A stretch of DNA of 10,817 nucleotides, taken from positions 1-10,817 of the forward strand of contig JAEWWQ010000442.1 of assembly GCA_023458855.1 (NCBI GenBank), in the 5' to 3' direction. The translations under genes were made by a program, and so were the position numbers. The stretch comes from Bacillota bacterium. GTDB lineage: Bacteria > Bacillota > Clostridia > Lachnospirales > Lachnospiraceae. Positions 1 through 8,010 of the stretch are shown in pieces. The notes under the pieces are model-generated. The model had not been told where the DNA came from. It made no database searches and saw only the letters and a program-made list of their open reading frames with translations. Each line of letters starts with the position of its first letter. Position 1 is the first letter of the stretch.

Positions 1-700
1 TTCCGCACTCTCCCCTTACCAGTGCAATCGTCACCTGATCACTTAAAAAACCGCTGTGTTCCAGTATTTTACCCTTTGCCCTTCGCACAATCTCCCCGAC
101 AGAATAATGCATTCCTTCACTTGGAATAATAAAGGTCTCTCCTTCCAGCATATCCAGACCAATGTTTTCATATTGACACAGCGGATGATTTTCAGACATG
201 ATAACATAATATGGATCTGTTATAAGTGGTATTTCTTTGCCGCCGCTTTTTCCACTTTCAACTGTAAATGCACAATCAACCTGATCATTATAGAACCATT
301 CCTTCACCCACTCATAATTGATCGCATCATTTACCTGCAATTCAATCAAGGGATATTCTTTTCGAAATTCTTTCATGATCTTCGGGAACCACTGTACTGC
401 CACGCTTGTTATCACGCCTACACGGACTTTTCCTTTTCGCGCTCCGCCCTGCTCTGTTAATTGATATATTTTCTTATTATTATCCACGATTTCCTTTGCC
501 AATTCTAATATGTGTTCCCCATCTTTCGTTAGTGAGGCGCCTTTTCTACCCCTGTGTAACACCTTCACACCTAATTCCGCTTCAAAAGAAGAAAGCATAT
601 GACTTGCCGCTGTCTGCGTATAGCCAAGCTGTTCTGCAGCTTTAGTCAGATTACCTAATTCTGCGGCTTTCACAAATAATGCATACTTATTGATATCCAT
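1..700 (-). CDS. LysR-type transcriptional regulator (C-terminus cut by window edge)
   Basis: A DNA-binding transcription factor of the LysR family. The frame is open from an ATG at 700 to the left edge, giving 233 residues without a stop; a full family member has about 290-300, so roughly the last 60 are missing. Residues 1-60 form the winged helix-turn-helix: the start MDINKYALFVKAAELGNLT, then a recognition helix around YTQTAASHMLSSFE, then the wing around LHRGRKGASLT. A linker helix follows, and from about residue 90 (GKVRVGVITSVA) the periplasmic-binding-protein-like effector domain begins. The start is preceded by GAGG at a suitable distance on the minus strand. The gene is divergent from the ketopantoate-reductase-family gene at 847, the usual LysR arrangement, so that gene is the likely target. 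The effector is unknown. Family assignment is firm; any more specific name would be a guess. Confidence 0.93.
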   Translation of the reverse strand, partial: MDINKYALFVKAAELGNLTKAAEQLGYTQTAASHMLSSFEAELGVKVLHRGRKGASLTKDGEHILELAKEIVDNNKKIYQLTEQGGARKGKVRVGVITSVAVQWFPKIMKEFRKEYPLIELQVNDAINYEWVKEWFYNDQVDCAFTVESGKSGGKEIPLITDPYYVIMSENHPLCQYENIGLDMLEGETFIIPSEGMHYSVGEIVRRAKGKILEHSGFLSDQVTIALVRGECG

Positions 701-734
701 AGTCATTCCTCGCTACTTTTTATTTTAGAATCCT

Positions 735-740
735 ATTATA
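735..740 (-). promoter_or_regulatory. Probable -10 element of the LysR-type gene
   Basis: Reads TATAAT on the minus strand, 35 bases before the LysR start codon. No good -35 hexamer lies 17 bases upstream; that position falls in and beyond the 744-760 palindrome. A protein bound to the palindrome would sit across the promoter spacer, which fits the autorepression common in this family. The motif is seen; promoter activity is inferred. Confidence 0.4.
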
Positions 741-743
741 TAC

Positions 744-760
744 CATGAAATAATTTCATG
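744..760. promoter_or_regulatory. 17-bp perfect palindrome, candidate LysR operator
   Basis: CATGAAAT-A-ATTTCATG is a perfect dyad in the intergenic region between the divergent LysR gene and the ketopantoate-reductase-family gene. It contains T-N11-A (T746, A758), the known core of LysR-type recognition sites. Its centre is about 95 bases before the plus-strand start codon and about 52 before the LysR start codon. This position suits both autorepression of the regulator and activation of the divergent gene. No strong sigma-70 promoter is visible for the plus-strand gene, which agrees with activator dependence. Confidence 0.55.
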
Positions 761-846
761 ATACCCCTGAGAAACCAACATTATATTTTATTATTTTATC
801 ATGCTAAATTTAATCTACATAGGATTTATATTTAGGAGGATTCCAG

Positions 847-1776
847 ATGAAAATTGCAATTTTAGGTGCTGGTGCGATGGGCAGCCTTTATGGTGCTTAT
901 TTATCTGCCGCACACGAAGTAACCCTGTTAGACAGTTATCTGCCTCAGGTAGATGCCATTAATAAAAATGGATTAATAAAAATTGAAAAAGATAATTCTG
1001 AATGCAAGTATACTTTACGTGCTGTAATGAGCGGTACTGATATCGGTATTCAGGATCTGGTAATCGTATTTGTAAAGAGTATCCATACGTTTGATGCCAT
1101 AAAAGAAAATATGACTATTATAGGACCTGAGACCATCGTAATGACACTGCAGAATGGTGCCGGAAATAATCGCGACATAGCGCATTTCGTAAAAAAAGAG
1201 CATATTATTGTAGGTACCAGCAGTCACAACAGTGTGAGTAAAGGAGTTGGCCGGATCTTTCATTCCGGATGCGGTCCTACTAACATCGGACCAGATTTTC
1301 CATGTGAAGAATCACAGGAAGCTGTATCTACCGTAGCAGAAGCTATGCTCAGATGCGGTCTTACCGTTCAAATCATGGATAATATACAACACGTATTATG
1401 GGGAAAACTTTTTGTAAATTGTGGTCTGAATGCATTGTCTGCAATTATGCAATGTAAACTAGGAGAAATTGAAACGAATCCCTATTTATGGAAACTTTGT
1501 ACCCAGGTTGTTGAGGAATGCGTTCTGGTAGCCAGGGCTGACGGTACGCATTTTGACCGTACAGAAGCTCTTAAATCTGTTCGGGCAGTATGTATTCACG
1601 ATAGTCAGGGACTTGCCAGTATGTATCAGGACTGCCAGAATAAGCGCAAAACAGAAATTGACAAAATTAATGGCGTCGTAGTGATGTTAGGACAGACTTA
1701 TTCCATAGATACCCCGTATAATCAAATGCTCGTTGACATGGTCCATGCAATAGAAGAAACCTATATAACGAAATAA
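847..1776 (+). CDS. Ketopantoate reductase family protein (2-dehydropantoate 2-reductase, PanE/ApbA-like)
   Basis: A cytosolic NAD(P)H-dependent reductase of the PanE/ApbA family; the founding members reduce 2-dehydropantoate to pantoate in coenzyme A synthesis. The 309 residues match the family length. The N-terminal Rossmann fold carries GAGAMG at residues 7-12, and LQNGAGN near 101-107 holds the conserved Asn. The C-terminal helical domain has WGKLFVNCGLNALSA at 185-199, with the catalytic-type Lys187 and two conserved Asn, and a QDCQNKRKTEIDKING segment with Glu270. The start has AGGAGGA at 834-840, six bases before the ATG. Asp29 lies at the end of the second beta strand, where E. coli PanE has a basic NADPH-binding residue, so NADH may be preferred. 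No other pantothenate gene is visible and the neighbour is a LysR regulator, so the true substrate may be another 2-keto acid. The family is certain; the role is uncertain. Confidence 0.9.
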   Translation: MKIAILGAGAMGSLYGAYLSAAHEVTLLDSYLPQVDAINKNGLIKIEKDNSECKYTLRAVMSGTDIGIQDLVIVFVKSIHTFDAIKENMTIIGPETIVMTLQNGAGNNRDIAHFVKKEHIIVGTSSHNSVSKGVGRIFHSGCGPTNIGPDFPCEESQEAVSTVAEAMLRCGLTVQIMDNIQHVLWGKLFVNCGLNALSAIMQCKLGEIETNPYLWKLCTQVVEECVLVARADGTHFDRTEALKSVRAVCIHDSQGLASMYQDCQNKRKTEIDKINGVVVMLGQTYSIDTPYNQMLVDMVHAIEETYITK

Positions 1777-1785
1777 AGTTATTTT

Positions 1786-1857
1786 AAATACAGGAATTAC
1801 CTTCACTGGTGCATACGCATTCACCTTGCTCCACCTTCGAAAGTATTTCCTGTATTT
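1786..1857. terminator. Long interrupted inverted repeat between convergent genes, probable terminator
   Basis: Arms AAATACAGGAA (1786-1796) and TTCCTGTATTT (1847-1857) are perfect 11-bp complements separated by 50 bases. On the plus strand the second arm runs into a T tract ending at 1860, which suits termination of the reductase gene ending at 1776. It is also 14 bases past the nifJ stop on the minus strand, so it may act in both directions, although the minus-strand T tract is poor. The loop is unusually long and contains its own short complementary segments (GGTG/CACC and ACCTTCGAAAGT). A structured RNA is an alternative reading. Confidence 0.45.
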
Positions 1858-1871
1858 TTTGTACTAAATAA

Positions 1872-4800
1872 TTACAAAGAAGCCAGACTCTTATATATCT
1901 GATACCTTTCTTTTGCATATTCTTCTGCTTTTGCAAAAAGTTCTTCCGCTTCCTCCGGAAATGTTTTGACAAGGGAACTGTAGCGGACCTGTCCCATAAG
2001 AAAATCGCGGAAATTTCCGGTCGGTTCTTTTGAGTCAAGTAAAAATGGATTCTTGCCCTCCTTTTTCAAATCCGGATTATAGCGATATAAATGCCAGTAA
2101 CCTGCCGTTACTGCTTCTTTAATTGTAGCCATGCTTTTGCCCATTCCCGCCTTAATACCATGGTTGATACATGGGGCATAGGCAATGATAATGGACGGTC
2201 CTTTATAACTTTCAGCTTCCCGGATGGCCTTAATGAGTTGGGTATTATCCGCATGAATACCAACCTGTGCTACATATACATTTCCATAAGTCATCATCAT
2301 TCGCCCTAAGTCCTTTTTACCTGACCGTTTTCCGGCAGAAGCAAATTTAGCGATTGCAGCCGCAGGGGTAGACTTGGAAGCCTGTCCACCTGTATTAGAG
2401 TACACCTCTGTATCAAATATCAATATATTCACATCTTCACCAGAAGCCATTACGTGATCCAAACCGCCGAATCCAATATCGTAAGCCCAGCCGTCTCCTC
2501 CGATAATCCATTGGGAACGTTTTATCAGATAGTCCTTTCTTTGTTTTATCAGATTTACCAGTTGCATGACTGCAGCATCAGAACTTTGATAGTCATCGAG
2601 TATTCGGGTCAGTTTATGGCTTACCTGCCTGCTGATTTCCCCATCTTCCTTATAATTTATCCAGTCGCTCATTAACTCTTTTATGGTTTCATCTGTATTC
2701 ATATCCAGTAATTGATTCATCGTTTCTTCCAGACTTTTTCTCATTTGCTTTGTTGCAAGGTACATTCCGAATCCATACTCTGCGTTATCTTCAAATAAGG
2801 AATTTGCCCAGGCCGGTCCCTTCCCCTCTTTATTCGTAGAGTAAGAAGTACTTGGTGCACTTGCTCCCCAGATTGAGGAACAACCCGTTGCATTGGCTAT
2901 CATCATCCTGTCCCCATATAACTGTGTAATTAACTTGATATAAGCAGTTTCGCCGCAGCCCGCACAAGCACCGGAAAATTCTATCAATGGTTCCTTAAAC
3001 TGACTATCTTTATAAGAATCATTCAGTGTAAGATTCTTTTTATATCCGACATCACAACTTGCAAATTTCCAATTGTCTGCCTGATCAGGTACTTGTGTGC
3101 TGATATCCTTCATCACAAGTGCCTTTTCTCTGGCAGGACAGACATCTGCACAATTACCGCATCCTGTACAATCCATAGGACTGATCTGCATTCTGTAATG
3201 TAATCCTGACAAGGATTTTCCTGCTGCCTCTATTGTTTTAAAGGATGCGGGTGCCTTATTTAATTCCTCTTCGTTAAGTAAAAAAGGCCGGATTACTGCA
3301 TGAGGGCAAATATAGGAGCACTGATTGCACTGAATACAATTCTCTTCTATCCATTCGGGAATATTCACTGCAATCCCACGTTTTTCATAAGCAGTTGTGC
3401 CAGAAGGAAACGTCCCGTCTTCTCTGCCCTTAAATGCACTGACAGGCAGATTCTGTCCCTTATGTGCCTGCATAGGTCTCATTATCTTTTTGACAAAATC
3501 GGGTTCTTCTACAGAATCTTTGGTAGTCTCCATCGTATTTTCATTCAGATCCAGCCATGTTTTCGGAACCCGTACCTCATGAATCTTTTCCACTCCCTGT
3601 AGTATGGCATCCTGATTCATCCTGACCACTTTATCCCCTTTTTTACTATAGGAATAGGTCACTGCTTTATTCAGTTCTTCAATAAATACCTCCTCGGGAA
3701 GTATATCGATCAACTTGAAGAATGCTCCTTGCATAATCATATTAATGCGGTTTCCTAATCCGATTTCCTGTGCAATCTGAACTGCATTAATCGTAAAAAA
3801 ACGTATCTCTTTTTCAGCGATCAGTTTTTTATATTTGACTGGCAAATACTCCTCTAACTCTTCATCTGACCACTGACAATTGAGAACAAAGATTCCACCT
3901 TGTTTCACATCAACAATAATATCGTATTTATTTACATATGACTGGTTGTGGCAAGCCACGTAATCCGCATTCTCCACAAGATAAGTGGATTTAATGGATG
4001 CACTGCCAAAACGCAGATGAGAAATCGTAACACTACCTGACTTTTTTGAGTCATAGTCAAAGTACGCTTGTACATGATTATCAGTTTTATTTCCAATAAT
4101 CATAATGGCCTGTTTATTGGAACCTACCGTACCATCCGAACCCAACCCCCATACCTTGCAGGAAATACGGTCCGATGGTTCTGTAGAATACTTTTGACAC
4201 TTATTATTTTCTAAGGAAGTATTCGATACATCATCAACAATTCCAATTGTAAAATGCATCCGCGGACTCTTCTGCTTTAAATTTTCATACACTGCTGTAA
4301 TATCACTTGGACTGGTATCCTTAGATCCTAATCCGTACCTTCCACCAATAATCAGCGGTGCATCCTCCACCTCACTGTAACAGCCCATAATATCCAGAAA
4401 AAGTGGCTCGCCAATGGCACCAGGTTCCTTCGTTCTGTCCAGCACGGCAATCTTCTTCACTGTTTTAGGAACGGCATTTCTTAAGTGTTCAACTGAAAAA
4501 GGACGAAATAAATGTACCTTGACCAGCCCATACTTCTCTCCTTTTTCATTGTGATAATCCACTGTTTCTTCTATGGTCTGTGTGACTGATCCCATTGCAA
4601 TTATGATATATTCAGCATCTTGTGCTCCATAATAGTCAAACAGCCCATATTGCCTGCCGGTTTTTCTTCCAAGCTCTCCCAGATACTCCTCAACAATTCT
4701 GACTGCATCATGATAAAATGGATTCCCTGCTTCCCTTCCCTGAAAATAGACATCTGGATTCTGTGCAGTACCGCGGATTACAGGATGATTGGGTGATAAC

Positions 4801-5420
4801 GACCTGTCCCGGAATTCCTGTATTGCTCCATAATCCACCATCTCTGCATAATCAGAATATTCCAAAGCCTCTACTTTTTGTATCTCATGAGAAGTCCGGA
4901 ATCCATCAAAAAAATGCACAAATGGTATCCTTCCTCTGATGGCAGATAAATGCGCAACTGGTGCCAGATCGATTACCTCCTGTACAGAACCGCTTGCAAG
5001 CATGGCACATCCCGTTTGCCTGACTGCCATAACATCCTGATGATCACCAAAAATGCTAAGTGCATGGGTCGCAAGCGCCCTTGCACTGACATGGAACACA
5101 CCTGGCAAAAGTTCACCTGCCACTTTATACAGATTGGGAATCATTAATAGCAATCCCTGCGATGCTGTAAATGTCGTGGTCAGGGCACCTCCCTGAAGGG
5201 AACCGTGAAATGCCCCTGCTGCGCCCGCTTCCGACTGCATCTCTACCACACTGACTTCCTGATGAAATATATTTTTTCTTCCTTTTGCAGACCAGTCATC
5301 CATAGTCTCAGCCATGCCCGAGGATGGCGTGATCGGATAGATGGCTGCAACATCTGTAAATGCATACGCAGCATATGCTGCTGCTGTATTACCGTCTAAC
5401 GTTAACTGTACCTTCGACAT
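1872..5420 (-). CDS. nifJ: Pyruvate:ferredoxin (flavodoxin) oxidoreductase
   Basis: Cytosolic homodimeric-type PFOR converting pyruvate, CoA and oxidised ferredoxin to acetyl-CoA, CO2 and reduced ferredoxin, the central step of clostridial fermentation. At 1182 residues it is a full single-chain enzyme. In order: pyruvate-binding domain with YPITPSS near 28-34; the gamma domain; a ferredoxin-like domain with two [4Fe-4S] motifs, Cys695/698/701/705 and Cys751/754/757/761; and the thiamine diphosphate domain. The proximal cluster ligands are Cys819, Cys822, Cys847 and Cys1084, the pattern known in Desulfovibrio PFOR. GGDGWAYD and the DTEVYSNTGGQ segment bind Mg-TPP. The frame could begin 11 codons earlier at 5453, but that ATG has no ribosome binding site and would overlap the upstream small gene. 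The ATG at 5420 has GGGGAG five bases upstream and gives the usual family N-terminus. The gene is intact and probably co-transcribed with the small gene before it. Confidence 0.97.
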   Translation of the reverse strand: MSKVQLTLDGNTAAAYAAYAFTDVAAIYPITPSSGMAETMDDWSAKGRKNIFHQEVSVVEMQSEAGAAGAFHGSLQGGALTTTFTASQGLLLMIPNLYKVAGELLPGVFHVSARALATHALSIFGDHQDVMAVRQTGCAMLASGSVQEVIDLAPVAHLSAIRGRIPFVHFFDGFRTSHEIQKVEALEYSDYAEMVDYGAIQEFRDRSLSPNHPVIRGTAQNPDVYFQGREAGNPFYHDAVRIVEEYLGELGRKTGRQYGLFDYYGAQDAEYIIIAMGSVTQTIEETVDYHNEKGEKYGLVKVHLFRPFSVEHLRNAVPKTVKKIAVLDRTKEPGAIGEPLFLDIMGCYSEVEDAPLIIGGRYGLGSKDTSPSDITAVYENLKQKSPRMHFTIGIVDDVSNTSLENNKCQKYSTEPSDRISCKVWGLGSDGTVGSNKQAIMIIGNKTDNHVQAYFDYDSKKSGSVTISHLRFGSASIKSTYLVENADYVACHNQSYVNKYDIIVDVKQGGIFVLNCQWSDEELEEYLPVKYKKLIAEKEIRFFTINAVQIAQEIGLGNRINMIMQGAFFKLIDILPEEVFIEELNKAVTYSYSKKGDKVVRMNQDAILQGVEKIHEVRVPKTWLDLNENTMETTKDSVEEPDFVKKIMRPMQAHKGQNLPVSAFKGREDGTFPSGTTAYEKRGIAVNIPEWIEENCIQCNQCSYICPHAVIRPFLLNEEELNKAPASFKTIEAAGKSLSGLHYRMQISPMDCTGCGNCADVCPAREKALVMKDISTQVPDQADNWKFASCDVGYKKNLTLNDSYKDSQFKEPLIEFSGACAGCGETAYIKLITQLYGDRMMIANATGCSSIWGASAPSTSYSTNKEGKGPAWANSLFEDNAEYGFGMYLATKQMRKSLEETMNQLLDMNTDETIKELMSDWINYKEDGEISRQVSHKLTRILDDYQSSDAAVMQLVNLIKQRKDYLIKRSQWIIGGDGWAYDIGFGGLDHVMASGEDVNILIFDTEVYSNTGGQASKSTPAAAIAKFASAGKRSGKKDLGRMMMTYGNVYVAQVGIHADNTQLIKAIREAESYKGPSIIIAYAPCINHGIKAGMGKSMATIKEAVTAGYWHLYRYNPDLKKEGKNPFLLDSKEPTGNFRDFLMGQVRYSSLVKTFPEEAEELFAKAEEYAKERYQIYKSLASL

Positions 5421-5425
5421 ACCGA

Positions 5426-5431
5426 CTCCCC
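5426..5431 (-). promoter_or_regulatory. Ribosome binding site that decides the nifJ start
   Basis: GGGGAG on the minus strand, five bases before the ATG at 5420. It lies inside the 16-base gap after the stop codon of the upstream small gene. It favours the 5420 start over the longer frame beginning at 5453, whose ATG has only an AT-rich leader before it. Confidence 0.6.
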
Positions 5432-5436
5432 ATCCT

Positions 5437-5628
5437 TTAGAGTCTGCTTCCATTATCGACCCAGTTTTTTGCTTTTTCCACGCTATATTCTGCGGGAATA
5501 TTTACATTGGTATCGCAATCCGTTTCATCTCTGTTTCCCCATGCCGCCGTGCCCTCGCTATTTGTAGCATCTATCCTTTGAAGTCGCTCATTATCTGCTC
5601 CGCTTAATGTTCTCTTTTTATCTTGCAT
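5437..5628 (-). CDS. Small protein, DUF3787-like / spore-surface-type (63 aa)
   Basis: A 63-residue acidic, hydrophilic protein with no signal peptide or membrane segment. The N-terminal half (ERLQRIDATNSEGTAAW) and the C-terminal half (VNIPAEYSVEKAKNWVD) resemble, from memory, a short clostridial family known as DUF3787, some members of which have been named spore surface proteins; this could not be checked here. Minus-strand leader AAAGGAG and a closer AGGA precede the ATG at 5628. The TAA stop lies 16 bases before the nifJ start, so the two genes are very likely one transcript. If the family name is right, the protein would belong to the spore, an unexpected partner for a central fermentation enzyme. 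The reading frame is well supported; the function is tentative. Confidence 0.72.
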   Translation of the reverse strand: MQDKKRTLSGADNERLQRIDATNSEGTAAWGNRDETDCDTNVNIPAEYSVEKAKNWVDNGSRL

Positions 5629-5693
5629 AATTCCTGTTTCTCCTTTTCCTTTTAAAAATATATGATAACTTTAAGTTCCCCCGAAATCTCATT

Positions 5694-5699
5694 ATTATA
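5694..5699 (-). promoter_or_regulatory. Possible -10 element for the small gene and nifJ
   Basis: TATAAT on the minus strand, about 65 bases before the start codon at 5628, in the gap after the GMC gene. The -35 position 17 bases upstream reads TTTTCC, a weak match. No terminator hairpin is visible between the GMC stop (5730) and this site, so read-through from the GMC cluster into nifJ is not excluded. Confidence 0.35.
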
Positions 5700-5729
5700 C
5701 ACATTTTAAGCAAGGTGGAAAAAGAGTAA

Positions 5730-7433
5730 CTAAAAATATCTGTTTATTATTTTTTCTGCTGTCCGGGTTGCAAGTGCCTGTGTGGTAAGTGTAGGATTAG
5801 GTCCTCCCAATCCATTGTAGAGTACGCTATTATCTGCTATATATAATCTTTTTACTTGTTTTGCCTCACAGTCTGTGTCTGTGACAAAGCCCATACGCAT
5901 GGTACATTGAATATGTATGAATATATTAGCTGGCCAGTTCGAACGAATTATCGTTCCGGCTCCTGCCTTTCTGAAAATATCTGCTGCGATTGCTGCAAGT
6001 TTGTCGCGTTTTTCTTTATCCCTGTCGCTTGGATAATAAGCTATCTTAGGAATAAAACCATTCTCATCCTTAATCTTATCGTCTACTGTCACTTGATTTT
6101 CCTGATTAACATCATCATCGGTAAATAAGAATACGCTTAGGGTTCTCTTATAATCCTTCATAAATTCCTTTAATTTCTGTCCTACTACTGCTCCCTCGAT
6201 ATCCCATGCCGCATTGGGATCTGTTTTATTCCATTCATAGAGACCTTTATCGCTTGCCCCATAAAAAACAGAAGCGTATATGCCAGGTGTAAATCCCATC
6301 GTCTGTATCACTCCAAGACCCGGATAATCAAATCTGGCCGCTGCATTCTGTCCAACGAACGGACTGCTGGAAGGATTCTCCAAAACATCCAGCAACACTT
6401 TTTCATCAAAGATCCCGGTAACACTATCCATCCAATGGTTAATCAGTCCTCTGCCGACCCACGGGTTTTCTGGTAACCCAGAATTTAGCCAGAGGCGTGG
6501 TGTTTCGATAGCACCGCCTGCCATGACAATGACATCTGCTCTTAGTTCCGTCTCCTCACCAGTCCAGGTATTCCTGTATACAATACCCACTGCATGTAAC
6601 CCCTGTGAGCTGTCATTTTCAGTCAGTATTTTTATCACAAAAGAGTTAGGCCTTATCTCAACATTTCCCGAATAGAGGGCCCACGGAACATAGCTTACCA
6701 GGGTAGAGCGCTTTGCTACTGCCTGTACTTTAGGTCCTATGTGACATCCATTAATACAATGACCTCTGAAAGTACAACCATATTCTCCATCTCTTTCTTT
6801 CTCATAATCAGGTATATTTGCGATTTCATTTCTAAGCAAAATTGCATTCGGTTGAGGACGATACCCCGGGCTTGTGACATTTCTCCCTTCTAAACGGCTC
6901 CAACCGGCTTTTTCCGCGCCATAGTAAAACAACTCCTCCTTTGCCGTTGCTCTGGAATCAATAACAGGCAATGTTGCCTCAACTTTTTCATAATAAGGAA
7001 TCAGTTCTTCATAGGATATGGGCCAGACATCATTGACAGCAATTGGATAGGCACGGGGGCAATTTGCTGTATAGATCAAAGTACCACCGCCGATTCCTGC
7101 ACTTTGCCATGCAATTCCTCCATTTGCGACGTTTCTTAACCAGGGCCTTCTGCTCCTGTCTGCCGGTCCCCAGCGCAATTTGCCATTTACCATGCTATTC
7201 ATGTCATTTTCCAGATCGGTAAAACTTTTCTTTAATAACTGAATACTTAAATCTTCAAGATGGGAACTGCTTACTGCTCCTTTATCGGTATTTGGGTTAG
7301 GCCACTCTTTATTTCCATACCATGGACCTGCATCCAGAAGTAACACTTTCAATCCCTTCTCACCCAGTTCTTTTGCGGCTACTGCGCCGCCTCCTCCCGC
7401 GCCAATTACAATAATATCCGCATCCTTATTCAT
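5730..7433 (-). CDS. GMC-family FAD oxidoreductase with [3Fe-4S]-type cysteine motif (sugar/glycoside dehydrogenase large-subunit type)
   Basis: A flavoprotein of the glucose-methanol-choline superfamily, closest in layout to catalytic subunits of bacterial FAD glucose, gluconate and glucoside 3-dehydrogenases. Its 567 residues fit that group. FAD-binding GAGGGG is at 11-16, with an acidic residue (Asp34) ending the second strand; GIAWQSAGIGGGTLIY at 106-121 is the second FAD contact. Cys220, Cys226 and Cys230, spaced C-x5-C-x3-C, match the [3Fe-4S] ligand spacing of Burkholderia FAD glucose dehydrogenase. The C-terminal domain has HIQCTMRMG (likely catalytic His507) and NPTLTTQALA (Asn546). 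No signal peptide is seen. It starts 10 bases after the small-subunit-like gene, so the two are probably co-translated partners. The usual partner cytochrome is not encoded here, so the electron acceptor is unknown. The substrate is probably a sugar, sugar acid or glycoside, which cannot be fixed from sequence. Confidence 0.9.
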   Translation of the reverse strand: MNKDADIIVIGAGGGGAVAAKELGEKGLKVLLLDAGPWYGNKEWPNPNTDKGAVSSSHLEDLSIQLLKKSFTDLENDMNSMVNGKLRWGPADRSRRPWLRNVANGGIAWQSAGIGGGTLIYTANCPRAYPIAVNDVWPISYEELIPYYEKVEATLPVIDSRATAKEELFYYGAEKAGWSRLEGRNVTSPGYRPQPNAILLRNEIANIPDYEKERDGEYGCTFRGHCINGCHIGPKVQAVAKRSTLVSYVPWALYSGNVEIRPNSFVIKILTENDSSQGLHAVGIVYRNTWTGEETELRADVIVMAGGAIETPRLWLNSGLPENPWVGRGLINHWMDSVTGIFDEKVLLDVLENPSSSPFVGQNAAARFDYPGLGVIQTMGFTPGIYASVFYGASDKGLYEWNKTDPNAAWDIEGAVVGQKLKEFMKDYKRTLSVFLFTDDDVNQENQVTVDDKIKDENGFIPKIAYYPSDRDKEKRDKLAAIAADIFRKAGAGTIIRSNWPANIFIHIQCTMRMGFVTDTDCEAKQVKRLYIADNSVLYNGLGGPNPTLTTQALATRTAEKIINRYF

Positions 7434-7443
7434 AACTACCTCC

Positions 7444-8010
7444 CTAACCTCTGTTTGGGCCCGGGTATCCGACCTGTTCCCAGCTGACCGGCTGAAATTC
7501 CAGAACCCTCTGGTCTGGTTCGTCCAGTCGGGTCAGACCATATCCGGACCACTCCGAATAGTACCCCAGCAGCGTCAATTTAATTAACAGATCTACAATA
7601 AATTTTTCTGTTGGTATCGTAGTATCATAGGAAGCAAGTTCTTTTTGCTTTAAGATATTTAAAGCGGATAGTCTGTCTGTTGGTATTAAAGCAGAAAATG
7701 TCACACCTTTCGTAAGGTTGAAGGAAAATTCATTTTCCCCTCGTAATACCAGTTCTCTGGCTGCCATATCAAGTATTTCGGCCGTTGATTTTAACAATGG
7801 AACTCCTCCCAGCTGATATAGGGAATCAATCAGATACTCATAAGTAAGGGAATCAATCGCGCCATAATATTGTACCTCTCCATATTCTGCTGCCAGCTTC
7901 GGACTCCACGGTACGATTGCCTCCACAAAAGCCATATAAGTATTTAGAATATACTGCATAGAATAGGTATCTGTCTTTCTGTCATTGAAGCTACTTGATG
8001 TATGTAACAT
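7444..8010 (-). CDS. Gluconate 2-dehydrogenase subunit 3-like protein (small partner of the GMC enzyme)
   Basis: A 188-residue soluble-looking protein (204 if started at 8058). The middle segment ALIPTDRLSALNIL, the LLGYYSEWSGYG segment and the C-terminal PVSWEQVGYPGPN resemble the gluconate 2-dehydrogenase subunit 3 family, the small subunits that pair with GMC dehydrogenases. Periplasmic members begin with a Tat signal; none is present here with either start. I prefer the ATG at 8010, which has GGTGG six bases upstream. The ATG at 8058 lacks a ribosome binding site, although it lies only 26 bases after the upstream stop and could rely on coupling. The gene sits between the beta-propeller gene and the GMC gene, ending 10 bases before the latter. 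Likely role is folding or stabilising the GMC subunit, by analogy with the family. The family call is moderately sure and the start is uncertain. Confidence 0.75.
   Translation of the reverse strand: MLHTSSSFNDRKTDTYSMQYILNTYMAFVEAIVPWSPKLAAEYGEVQYYGAIDSLTYEYLIDSLYQLGGVPLLKSTAEILDMAARELVLRGENEFSFNLTKGVTFSALIPTDRLSALNILKQKELASYDTTIPTEKFIVDLLIKLTLLGYYSEWSGYGLTRLDEPDQRVLEFQPVSWEQVGYPGPNRG

Noticed and set aside
56..645. Plus-strand open frames of 134 and 79 codons
   Set aside because: They lie antisense to the intact LysR gene, have no recognisable protein features and are explained as shadows.
1797..1846. Possible known riboswitch in the loop of the inverted repeat
   Set aside because: Compared from memory with THF, glycine, fluoride and c-di-GMP riboswitch consensus cores and no match was seen; it also lies downstream of both genes, not in a leader.
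1784..2038. 84-codon minus-strand frame overlapping the 3' end of nifJ
   Set aside because: Out of frame with nifJ, no family resemblance, and it runs through the inverted repeat; a chance frame.
5421..5453. Eleven-codon N-terminal extension of nifJ starting at 5453
   Set aside because: No ribosome binding site before that ATG, overlap with the upstream small gene, and the family N-terminus begins at the 5420 ATG, which has GGGGAG at the right distance.
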